From a virus: a stretch of DNA of 64,000 nucleotides. The stretch spans positions 1 to 64,000 of IMG/VR virus record IMGVR_UViG_3300021364_001752. One strand, 5' to 3'. Position 1 is the first letter of the stretch. Each line of letters starts with the position of its first letter. The notes below the pieces were generated by a model, which worked only from the letters and a program-made list of their open reading frames with translations, did no database searches and had not been told where the DNA came from. Both the position numbers and the translations under genes were made by a program. Of this stretch, positions 38,780-46,018 are shown piece after piece.

Positions 38780-39804
38780 TGCCACAATGCAAAGCTCTAA
38801 CAAACCAACTTCATATTAATGTAGACGGGGAATATAAGCCCTGTTGTGCCTATAGTGGTGATACAGGTTACAAGGTAGCTAACACCGATCATAAAGATTT
38901 TTTGTCCAGCCCGTTGATGCAAACCATTAAGCAAGAAATGGAACAAGGATGGCATGACGGGTGTCTTGGGTGCAAACACGCAGAAGAAAGTGGACAAATG
39001 AGTGCTCGCAATGCATTTAATATGTGGTGCAAACAGCAACCTGGTGTGTTAGAATATCTTGATATAAGTTTAAGCAATCAATGCAATCTAGCCTGTAGAA
39101 TGTGCAATGAGATAAGCAGTAGTCGTTGGGAAAAATTATTAGACTGTAAAACTGCTCCTAAAAATAATTTAGATAGCATAATAAAAGACCTAGATTTAAA
39201 TCTATTAAATCACATAAAGTATCAAGGCGGCGAGCCTTTTATAACTCCTGAAATAATAGATGTGTTAAAATTAGTTGCTTCGCAAAAAACTTTCTTTACA
39301 TTCAGCACCAACTTGACGCTGTATCCTAAAAAGTATGAAAGCCTACTAATGCAAGCCAAAGGAATATATGCAAACTTTAGTTTGGACGGATACAAGCATG
39401 TAAACAATTATATAAGAAGTTGTGCTTGGGATACTATAGATTCTAATCTAGATCGTTGGCTTAAATTTTTTAAAAAATACAATATCAAAGGTATGCAAAA
39501 TGTTAGCACAGTGGTTCAAGCTCTAAATTTTCACGACCTTCAAAATATAAAAAATTATGTAAACGGAAAAAATATAATTTGGATAGCACAAGAAATAGTA
39601 GATCCTGATTATATGAGTATAAATGCTTTACCTGAATCTTATATAGAGCAAGTTATAGACGATGTAAATTCAAAATTTTTACACTCATACAAATTTGATC
39701 AACAACTTTTTAAAGATTTTAAACAAAACATTTTGGCACAAGATAAGTTGTTAGGCACAACATTGCAAACAGTAAATCCGTTGCTGTATTCTTATTTAGA
39801 ATAA
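38779..39804 (+). CDS. Radical SAM protein with N-terminal cysteine cluster
   Basis: A 341-aa enzyme. The SAM [4Fe-4S] motif C102-NLA-C106-RM-C109 and the GGEP box (YQGGEPFI, about residue 155) define a radical SAM core. Upstream, C4, C22, C23, C62 and C65 (C-L-G-C) look like a second cluster site placed before the core instead of after it, as in twitch/SPASM proteins. That arrangement suggests modification of a peptide or protein. No precursor peptide is obvious next to it. Similar twitch-domain proteins are known in T4-like marine phages. Its stop is part of a late promoter. Confidence 0.85.
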   Translation: MPQCKALTNQLHINVDGEYKPCCAYSGDTGYKVANTDHKDFLSSPLMQTIKQEMEQGWHDGCLGCKHAEESGQMSARNAFNMWCKQQPGVLEYLDISLSNQCNLACRMCNEISSSRWEKLLDCKTAPKNNLDSIIKDLDLNLLNHIKYQGGEPFITPEIIDVLKLVASQKTFFTFSTNLTLYPKKYESLLMQAKGIYANFSLDGYKHVNNYIRSCAWDTIDSNLDRWLKFFKKYNIKGMQNVSTVVQALNFHDLQNIKNYVNGKNIIWIAQEIVDPDYMSINALPESYIEQVIDDVNSKFLHSYKFDQQLFKDFKQNILAQDKLLGTTLQTVNPLLYSYLE

Positions 39805-39814
39805 ATACTGTATG
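39802..39814 (+). promoter_or_regulatory. Late promoter abutting the start codon (leaderless arrangement)
   Basis: TAAATA (39802-39807, including the previous stop), CTGT, ATG (39812). Identical over 17 bases to the 19629 promoter. No ribosome-binding site. Confidence 0.75.
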
Positions 39815-40594
39815 CGTTATAAAGAAGTTATACCAGAACAAGATAGAATCGTGTCTGTCGGCGGCGACAAATTGCTATATCATTCAACCAGCTATGCGCA
39901 TGCCGCTGCCATACTAAGCGATGATGGATTCAAGCCCGGAGTATCAGATGGCGGGCAACCTGTAAAAAAGGACAGTTTTATCAGTTTTAGTAGAACACCC
40001 GGAAACACATATGCAGGGTCATCTATGACTGTTACATTTGAAATTGATGAAGAAAAATTACAAAGACATTTGAATAGCCAGGCAAGAAAATTTGACATGG
40101 AGCCGCATAGATTTGCAAGATTTTATCACGGAGAGCGTGAAACAAGATTGAACCTAGGCGGTGCTGACAAAATTACAAACTTAAAAAAATTTGTAAGAGC
40201 AATTCATGTATGGCCTGTCAAAGATATACAAGATGTAGCATCATGGGAAATTGAAGCAGACAAAATGCCTGCTATGGTAGGAGGTTTAGACAGTGATCCT
40301 AATCGTGTTGATCCAGCTGATCCTAATGCTAGAACACCCAAAGGCGAAGCACAATATAGAAAAATAGTTACAGGCCATGCAAAAACAGAAGCAGAACCGT
40401 TGGATGTGATGCTTAAACTTGCAAAACAAAAAGGCATACGCACTCATATCTATTTAGACAGAACAGACTTTTTGTCTAAGCGCATAGACCGTAGTGCAAG
40501 GGTAACAAATAGGCCTGCAATTTTTCCAATTGTTAAGGCATTACTACAGCGCAAATTTGTAAAAGCAGCAAGGTTAATAGGCGGAGATAAATAG
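39812..40594 (+). CDS. Late protein, possible ADP-ribosyltransferase-like domain
   Basis: A 260-aa soluble protein. Residues 21-70 (LLYHSTSYAHAAAILSDDGF ... SFISFSRTPG) resemble the opening of ADP-ribosyltransferase/RES-type folds, where Y-H-S/T-T binds NAD and a later S-F-S strand lines the site. A catalytic Glu cannot be assigned with confidence. T4 packages ART enzymes (Alt) in its head, so a late, leaderless ART-like protein could be injected. The alternative is a plain structural protein. The start shares ATGCGTTA with two other leaderless genes. Confidence 0.5.
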   Translation: MRYKEVIPEQDRIVSVGGDKLLYHSTSYAHAAAILSDDGFKPGVSDGGQPVKKDSFISFSRTPGNTYAGSSMTVTFEIDEEKLQRHLNSQARKFDMEPHRFARFYHGERETRLNLGGADKITNLKKFVRAIHVWPVKDIQDVASWEIEADKMPAMVGGLDSDPNRVDPADPNARTPKGEAQYRKIVTGHAKTEAEPLDVMLKLAKQKGIRTHIYLDRTDFLSKRIDRSARVTNRPAIFPIVKALLQRKFVKAARLIGGDK

Positions 40595-40600
40595 TATATG
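40588..40600 (+). promoter_or_regulatory. Late promoter abutting the start codon (leaderless arrangement)
   Basis: TAAATA (40588-40593), GTAT, ATG (40598). A GGAG lies upstream of the core (40583-40586), 11 bases from the ATG, so read-through RNA might still be translated normally, while late RNA would be leaderless. Confidence 0.68.
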
Positions 40601-41695
40601 CGTTACAATGATTTTAAATTAGTTGAATATGTAGATCCAGAAGAAGCCAAGCGTGAAATCTTGACAAAAGTTCAACAACTAGATGTAAATACAGAAGAAA
40701 ACCAAGCTCTGCTTGACAGAGTTTACAGCATTGTGCATCAGACAGGTGTTACTGATAGACTTATGCCCAGCCTAGAAGGTGCTCTTAAAGACGAGTATAA
40801 CGATGCTGCAATCAAAATGATAGCAGAAAAAATTGTAATAGCAAATAGTTTAAATTTAGCGCAAAAGAAAAAATTCTTACAAAACTTAGAAAATAACAAG
40901 TGTGTAAATCACAAGTTATTTCTTCAAAATGGCCATTTCAATTTAGACGAATTGTTCTACAACGACCCTATTAACAAACAGATGTTTTTAGAATTTATAA
41001 ACTTTGGTGCTGGCCAAAAACGTGCAGGTAAAGGTGAACATGCATTTGCTATTCTAAGTCAGAATATTACACAAAAAGGCTTAGGCGATCTTGATGTTGA
41101 TGGTGCACCAGTTGAGTTAAAAGTTGCAACTACAAAAGGTAGCGGTAGACTAGGCGAAGGCGGAGTTAACCCAGAAAAAGCAAGACAAATAATTGCACAA
41201 TTTGAAGAACTAACGGATGCACTAAATGGATACTCCAAAGGTGGACACCAAGGTGATAGTGAATTTATTAAAAGTCGCGGCACTCCAGACAAACCACAAA
41301 AAAGTGTAAACCTAGTAGACTTTACTCGTATATGTAATGCATTGAGATTAGACGAGCAGCGCAGACAAGCCATAGGCAAAGCAGTATTCAATGATAGGTT
41401 TGGAAAGTTTGGCGATACTATTACAGCAGTATTCCAAAAACCTGGTGCAGCACCAACAGCAGTGCTTGATGCTTATATTGAAGCAAACTTTGAATTCTAC
41501 AAAGCAAGTGAAGGTGGCGGCGCATGGCAAACATTAACTAGTATTGCATTAGGATCAAACAGTGGTGTGACAGCTGATACTGGCAAAGCATTAGCTCAAC
41601 TTTTTGCAGATGGCGCTCTTGCTAGCAGTATTCCTGCTGTAATTCCTACACAAGATCCTGAAGTTTTCTATCAAGTTAACCCAGCCGTAAAGTAA
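40598..41695 (+). CDS. Late protein with restriction-endonuclease-like (PD-(D/E)XK) motif
   Basis: A 365-aa soluble protein. Around residues 148-178, GKGEHAFAILSQ is followed by GLGDLDVDGAPVELKVATTKG: Glu, then Asp, then E-L-K, the order of a PD-(D/E)XK nuclease core. The N-terminal 140 residues are helical. Late and virion-linked nucleases of this type are found in T4-like marine phages, but target and role are unknown. It directly precedes the curli-type operon but has its own promoter. Confidence 0.65.
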   Translation: MRYNDFKLVEYVDPEEAKREILTKVQQLDVNTEENQALLDRVYSIVHQTGVTDRLMPSLEGALKDEYNDAAIKMIAEKIVIANSLNLAQKKKFLQNLENNKCVNHKLFLQNGHFNLDELFYNDPINKQMFLEFINFGAGQKRAGKGEHAFAILSQNITQKGLGDLDVDGAPVELKVATTKGSGRLGEGGVNPEKARQIIAQFEELTDALNGYSKGGHQGDSEFIKSRGTPDKPQKSVNLVDFTRICNALRLDEQRRQAIGKAVFNDRFGKFGDTITAVFQKPGAAPTAVLDAYIEANFEFYKASEGGGAWQTLTSIALGSNSGVTADTGKALAQLFADGALASSIPAVIPTQDPEVFYQVNPAVK

Positions 41696-41719
41696 GCAGT
41701 TATAAAAGAACTGTTTCGA

Positions 41720-41743
41720 TAAATATACATGGAGGGCCATGTA
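41720..41743 (+). promoter_or_regulatory. Late promoter within an RBS-hiding hairpin, upstream of csgF
   Basis: TAAATA (41720-41725) is followed by TACATGG (41726-41732), loop AGGG, and CCATGTA (41737-41743), whose last base is the A of the start codon. The Shine-Dalgarno GGAGGG is therefore in the stem-loop. Late transcripts should start near 41730 and cut off most of the left arm, freeing the site. Confidence 0.65.
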
Positions 41744-42225
41744 TGAAAAGAATAGCGAACATCGCCATGTTGCTGCCTATGTTTGTGTCACTGTCAGTGT
41801 CACATGCAGGAGCAGATCTAGTTCATCAGTTTAAAAATCCCAGTTTTAGTGGTATTGGGTATAGCACCCATGTTTTGAGTTTAGAACAATTACAATTTAA
41901 CAGAACAGAGGACATTGCAAAGGCAGCTGAAGCAGAAGAGCGTAGGCTAGAGCGCGAGCTAGAAAATTCAACATTAAACAAATTTATTAAAAATGTAGAG
42001 TCTCGCATATATGCAACATTGAGCAAGCAAATGGTAGACGCTATGTTTGAATCATGCACTGATGACACTGGGCTTACCTGTCCTACAAGCGGAACTACTG
42101 AAATTGAGGATAGCACCATTACTTGGAGCAAAGATACAACCACAGGAGAAATTACAATTGTTGTTGATGGTCCTGACGGTTATACTGAAATCAGCATACC
42201 GGGATCAGGGGAGTTTGCCTTTTGA
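41743..42225 (+). CDS. csgF: CsgF-like curli assembly protein
   Basis: A 160-aa exported protein with a signal peptide (residues 1-23, ending SVSHAG). The mature N-terminus ADLVHQFKNPSFSGIGYSTHVL matches the CsgF start (TFQFRNPNFGG) that plugs into the CsgG pore and forms its second constriction. A helical middle (about 55-105) and a beta-rich end (ITWSKDTTTGEITIVVDG) also fit CsgF, which links the pore to the fibre nucleator outside the cell. Two Cys (SCTDDTGLTC) may form a disulfide. It overlaps csgG by four bases, as an operon partner. Confidence 0.88.
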   Translation: MKRIANIAMLLPMFVSLSVSHAGADLVHQFKNPSFSGIGYSTHVLSLEQLQFNRTEDIAKAAEAEERRLERELENSTLNKFIKNVESRIYATLSKQMVDAMFESCTDDTGLTCPTSGTTEIEDSTITWSKDTTTGEITIVVDGPDGYTEISIPGSGEFAF

Positions 42226-43001
42226 AGTATTTAATGATACTTGGAATTTTATTTTTAACAGGTTGCACGGTGCCACAAAGCGTTCAAGAAGCAATGGATA
42301 GCGAACCTGAAGTCCAAGTAAATCCTATGCAAGCTGAGTTGAGAGCACTACCTGGACCAGATGGCGATCCAGTGCCAATAGGTGTTTACAGTTTTTCAGA
42401 CAAAACTGGACAGCGTAAGCCTGCTGACAGTGTAGCAAATCTAAGTTCAGCTGTTACACAAGGCGCAGAAGTATGGCTTATTGATGCACTACTGGAGGCA
42501 GGCGAAGGCGAATGGTTTAATGTTGTCGAGCGTGTTAGTTTAGACAACATTATAAGAGAAAGACAACTTATACGAAGCACAAGGGAAAATTATGATGATC
42601 CAAGTCCTTTAGAGCCAATGCTCTTCGCAGGAGTGGTTTTAGAAGGCGGAATTATAGGATATGACAGCAACCAGACCACAGGAGGGTATGGTGCAAGATA
42701 TTTTGGAATAGGCGCTGCTACTGAATACAGAGTAGATACTGTGACAGTTGGCATGCGTTTAGTGAGCGTTGGCACTGGAAGAGTGTTAATGAGCGTGGCA
42801 GCAGAGAAGACTATAGCTAGCCATAGGAGTGGGGCAGATGTTTTTAAGTTCTTAGACATGAGCACCAAGGCACTGGAAATAGAGAGCGGATACAGTGTCA
42901 ATGAGCCTACCAATTATGCTGTGAGGGCAGCAATAGAGGCAGGAGTAATAGAACTAATTTATGAAGGAAATCGAAAAGGTTTTTGGACATTTAAACAATG
43001 A
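42222..43001 (+). CDS. csgG: CsgG-like outer-membrane curli secretion pore
   Basis: A 259-aa lipoprotein: signal MKYLMILGILFLTGC with lipid Cys15. It aligns with E. coli CsgG along its length: VGSIIGYESN is VLEGGIIGYDSN here, GARYFGIGA is identical, and YSVNEPTNYAVRAAIEAGVIELI matches the C-terminus. CsgG forms a nonameric outer-membrane barrel that secretes curli subunits. In the constriction loop (KPADSVANLSSAV) the Asn is kept, but the position of Phe56 is Leu and Tyr51 has no clear match, so the channel may be wider or choose other cargo. It lies between csgF and two curlin-repeat genes. Confidence 0.93.
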   Translation: MKYLMILGILFLTGCTVPQSVQEAMDSEPEVQVNPMQAELRALPGPDGDPVPIGVYSFSDKTGQRKPADSVANLSSAVTQGAEVWLIDALLEAGEGEWFNVVERVSLDNIIRERQLIRSTRENYDDPSPLEPMLFAGVVLEGGIIGYDSNQTTGGYGARYFGIGAATEYRVDTVTVGMRLVSVGTGRVLMSVAAEKTIASHRSGADVFKFLDMSTKALEIESGYSVNEPTNYAVRAAIEAGVIELIYEGNRKGFWTFKQ

Positions 43002-43013
43002 GGGCAACGATAA

Positions 43014-43721
43014 ATGAAAAAAATAATATATGCCGCCTTATTTGGTCTTATTAGTTCGGTTGCATTAGCAAATGAAATTTATATCAGTCAAATAGGTGAC
43101 ACATTAGACTTAGACATTACCCAAAGCGGTGATAACAACAAAATAGGAACCAGTTTAGCCGATATGGTTATTCAAGGTGACGACATGACATTCAGTATTA
43201 CACAAACTGGAGATAGCAATACGATTGATGCAACTATAAAAGGAGCCAATTATACAGGCACATGGGATTTTACAGGAAGCAATAACGATGTTGATCTTTT
43301 ATGTAGTTCAACTACCGCAGGCAATTGTGATACTGTAACCCTTAACATAGATACCACTGGCGGATACAACAATTTCACATTTGCTATTGGCGAAACCGCT
43401 TCGGCTGACAGCAGTATTATTAACTTTACTGTGACAGGGGATAGTCAAGTATTTGATGTTACTGTAGATGGCGAAGCAATTGATGTAACAGTTGTAATTG
43501 ATGATGGCACAAGCGGTCTTACAAACACAGCGGGCAACACTAACAATTTAACAATTGATACAAGTGGCAATGGCGGAACCAACGGTAACACAGTTGACTT
43601 GAACATTACAGGTTCGGGTGGGACATACAACGTTACACAAACAGGAACGCTAATTGATCAGACCATTGATGCAACATTCAGTGGCGATGACGCAACAGTT
43701 GATATCACACAGAGCGACTGA
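43014..43721 (+). CDS. Curlin-repeat protein 1 (CsgA/CsgB-like)
   Basis: A 235-aa exported protein with a signal peptide (residues 1-20, ending VALANE). The mature part carries curlin-type repeats with Q-x-G-D-x-N spacing: ISQIGDTLDLDITQSGDNNK, FSITQTGDSNTIDATI, NVTQTGTLIDQTI, ending VDITQSD. Each predicts a strand-turn-strand unit of an amyloid beta-solenoid. It is longer than CsgA, with a Thr/Asp/Gly-rich middle. As the first gene after csgG it is the obvious cargo. Whether it forms amyloid cannot be told from sequence alone. Confidence 0.82.
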   Translation: MKKIIYAALFGLISSVALANEIYISQIGDTLDLDITQSGDNNKIGTSLADMVIQGDDMTFSITQTGDSNTIDATIKGANYTGTWDFTGSNNDVDLLCSSTTAGNCDTVTLNIDTTGGYNNFTFAIGETASADSSIINFTVTGDSQVFDVTVDGEAIDVTVVIDDGTSGLTNTAGNTNNLTIDTSGNGGTNGNTVDLNITGSGGTYNVTQTGTLIDQTIDATFSGDDATVDITQSD

Positions 43722-44812
43722 TGTGGAGATTGTTATTTGTGCTGCTGTTTTTTGCCAGCAGTGCTATAGCTCAAATAGGCGAAATCGCTGACATAGAAGG
43801 CAGCGGCATTGTTAAGCGTGACAGTGAAAAGATAAAAGGTGAACTGGGCATTGGTGTTCAAATGGCCGACAAAATTATTACGGCCAAAGGACGTATGCAA
43901 TTACACTTCTCTGACGAAACTCGTGTAGACGTAACTGAGCATAGTGCAATGGTGATCGATGAGTTTATATATGATCCTGCACAAGGCACAGGTGCATTAA
44001 AAATGCGAGCTACATTGGGTGCAGTAAGATATGCCAGCGGACAGATAGCCAAAACCAGCAGACAAAGAGTTAGTATCAGAACACCTAGTGCAACTATCGG
44101 TGTTCGCGGCACAGACTTTATAATGATTGTTGATGAAATAGGCGGCAGCATGGTTACCCTCTTACCTAGCTGTGATGACAGAGGCTTTTGTATGGTTGGT
44201 GAAATTACTGTAGAGAGCGATGCAGGTATTGTAATAATGAATCAAGCCTATCAAACAACAATAGTTAAACACAGTGCTGCTCCTCCTGCGCCACCTAAGA
44301 TATTAGACTTACCAGACGATCTTTTACGTGCAATGTTGATAGTAAGAAAGACTTCTCCTTACGATGAAATTAATGAAGAGGCTGTAGCTGCAACAGATAT
44401 TTTAAAATTTGATTTTCTAGCATTTGATGGTTTAGATGAGGATTTACTTAATGCAGATGAGCTATGGGTAACTGATTTAGACAATGAATCTTATTTAAAC
44501 CAAATGTTTGTAGATCAGTTAACCCAGGCACTGAAAGAATTGTTCGCATTACTTACAAGTCTATTGGATTTACAAGCAGAAGAATTTATGCGTATACAAG
44601 TATTTGGATACGATCCCGAAACTGGTATAACCTTAGAAGACCAGCCACCAAATTATGTATTCACACGAACAGAAAATACACACCATGTGAGATTAACATT
44701 GAATGAAAATTATGGTTATAATATTGATTTAATTCAAAACGATTTTTCAATATTTGATTACAGTATAGGAGTAGGAGCAAATGACATTTACATCAATCAG
44801 CAAGAAAATTAA
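43721..44812 (+). CDS. FecR-domain protein in the curli-type operon
   Basis: A 363-aa exported protein with a signal peptide (residues 1-17, ending SSAIA). A FecR domain spans about residues 45-160: DKIITAKGRMQLHFSDETRVDV, then VSIRTPSATIGVRGTDFIMIVDE, the hallmark TP-T/S-A-x-x-G-V-R-G-T. In bacteria such domains sit in the periplasm or at the surface as sensors or peptidoglycan/sugar-binding scaffolds. The remaining 200 residues are acidic and helical, then beta. It lies between the two curlin genes, overlapping the second by 32 bases, so a role as fibre anchor or assembly factor is likely. Confidence 0.8.
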   Translation: MWRLLFVLLFFASSAIAQIGEIADIEGSGIVKRDSEKIKGELGIGVQMADKIITAKGRMQLHFSDETRVDVTEHSAMVIDEFIYDPAQGTGALKMRATLGAVRYASGQIAKTSRQRVSIRTPSATIGVRGTDFIMIVDEIGGSMVTLLPSCDDRGFCMVGEITVESDAGIVIMNQAYQTTIVKHSAAPPAPPKILDLPDDLLRAMLIVRKTSPYDEINEEAVAATDILKFDFLAFDGLDEDLLNADELWVTDLDNESYLNQMFVDQLTQALKELFALLTSLLDLQAEEFMRIQVFGYDPETGITLEDQPPNYVFTRTENTHHVRLTLNENYGYNIDLIQNDFSIFDYSIGVGANDIYINQQEN

Positions 44813-45473
44813 ATTGCTGGTATTATTTGCAGCATTTCCTGCCCATGCTAACGAAATTTATATTACGCAAACCGGTGATAGCCTTGCCTTGCGTGTTGAG
44901 CAGCGAAGTGCAGACAATTATGTCAATCTAAGCAGCACTGGTAATACAAACGACATAAGCATTACACAAGGCATGCATTACGATGGCTCTACATATTGGG
45001 TAGACACAGACGAGACTGGTGGACACGAAGCATACTGGACCATTACTGGTGCAAACAATACCGTGTGGAGTAGTCAAACAGATGTCAACAGAGGTGGTGG
45101 TGGAGGATCTCCGCACCATTTGGCAAACATAGTAAATGGAGATTACAATACAATTGCACATACACAAATGGGAAAAGCAGGACACGATGGCTTTGTAGAA
45201 ATACAAGGTGACAACAATGATGTTACACTTTATCAGAGAGGTAATGGTGGTGCAAAGTGGGCAGATGTTGTGCTCAACGGTGATGGACATAGTGTAGACG
45301 TTAACCAAAGAGGAAGCCAAAGTGCTAATGCTACTGTAGATTTAACCAATAGTGGCGGTGCATATGATTTTATACTCACACAGAATGTTACTACTAGTGC
45401 TGATACATATAGTATAACTGGCATTTGCACAAACAGTGCAGGTTGCGCATTGTCTGTTGATCGCAACAACTAA
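44781..45473 (+). CDS. Curlin-repeat protein 2
   Basis: A 230-aa exported protein with a signal peptide (residues 1-23, ending FPAHAN). The mature start EIYITQTGDSLALRVEQRS parallels curlin protein 1 (EIYISQIGDTLDLDITQS), so the two arose by duplication or form a major/minor pair like CsgA/CsgB. Repeats continue (DISITQGMHYDG, VEIQGDNNDVTLYQRGNGG, VDVNQRGSQSANATV, FILTQNV). It is richer in aromatic and His residues than protein 1. The AGGAG site lies in the end of the FecR gene. Confidence 0.82.
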   Translation: MTFTSISKKIKLLVLFAAFPAHANEIYITQTGDSLALRVEQRSADNYVNLSSTGNTNDISITQGMHYDGSTYWVDTDETGGHEAYWTITGANNTVWSSQTDVNRGGGGGSPHHLANIVNGDYNTIAHTQMGKAGHDGFVEIQGDNNDVTLYQRGNGGAKWADVVLNGDGHSVDVNQRGSQSANATVDLTNSGGAYDFILTQNVTTSADTYSITGICTNSAGCALSVDRNN

Positions 45474-45476
45474 ATA
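45471..45476 (+). promoter_or_regulatory. Late promoter core
   Basis: AACTAAATATATG overlapping the stop of curlin protein 2; a GAGGGCATACA ribosome site follows before the 45493 ATG. Confidence 0.6.
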
Positions 45477-45492
45477 TATGTGAGGGCATACA

Positions 45493-45633
45493 ATGGGCGA
45501 AAGTATCATAGCATTCTTTGTAGCAGGATTTTTCACCGCATTTGGCTGGTGGGCTGCCGGCAAGGTTACCACACAGATTGACTCTCACATAGAGGAGCAG
45601 CACAATGGATCTAATTTGGGCACTGGCGATTAG
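45493..45633 (+). CDS. Small membrane peptide, 46 aa
   Basis: ATG 45493 with GAGGG seven bases upstream, to TAG 45633. One membrane segment (IIAFFVAGFFTAFGWWAAGKV) and an acidic tail. It overlaps the next gene by 29 bases and carries that gene's ribosome site (GAGGAG). Its build resembles a pinholin or small holin, as well as small accessory peptides. Confidence 0.62.
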   Translation: MGESIIAFFVAGFFTAFGWWAAGKVTTQIDSHIEEQHNGSNLGTGD

Positions 45634-45952
45634 CACACATCTAGGAATGGAAGGCGATTACAACAGCATTCATCCACACGTAAGGATAGAAGATGGAGGA
45701 GCAATAGCAGGAGCCTATTACAACAGCATGGACCGCATAAGTTTATATGCGGGGCACAGATTAGAATCGGGTAACGCAGGCTTAGAGTTTGCGTTGGTCA
45801 CAGGATACGATGAATGGATGCCCGTAGCACCATACATTAGAGGCACATATGACTTAGGCAATGTTAGAGCGTTTGCATCACCAACAGGGGAAGTATGGAA
45901 CGGCGAAACCAATATAGGCGTGGTTTTTGGAATTGAATACACGTTTAAATAG
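45605..45952 (+). CDS. Small beta-barrel-like protein, 115 aa
   Basis: Alternating strands with aromatic ends (AIAGAYYNSMDRISLYAGHRL, AGLEFALVTGYDEW, TNIGVVFGIEYTFK) and a C-terminal strand ending T-F-K, like a very small outer-membrane barrel or half-barrel. A weak N-terminal hydrophobic start (LIWALAISTHLG) is not a full signal peptide. Similar proteins occur in marine T4-like phages. Function unknown. Confidence 0.62.
   Translation: MDLIWALAISTHLGMEGDYNSIHPHVRIEDGGAIAGAYYNSMDRISLYAGHRLESGNAGLEFALVTGYDEWMPVAPYIRGTYDLGNVRAFASPTGEVWNGETNIGVVFGIEYTFK
45946..45951 (+). promoter_or_regulatory. Late promoter core
   Basis: TTTAAATAGT at the end of the 45605 gene, followed by a leader of about 60 bases containing GC-rich repeats and the AAGGAG site of the 46019 gene. 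Confidence 0.55.
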
Positions 45953-46018
45953 TATGTGGACCGCGGCGTGAGGGCGCAACCGGCATAACAAGAAGTCTTC
46001 AATCAAGGAGAACATTAA

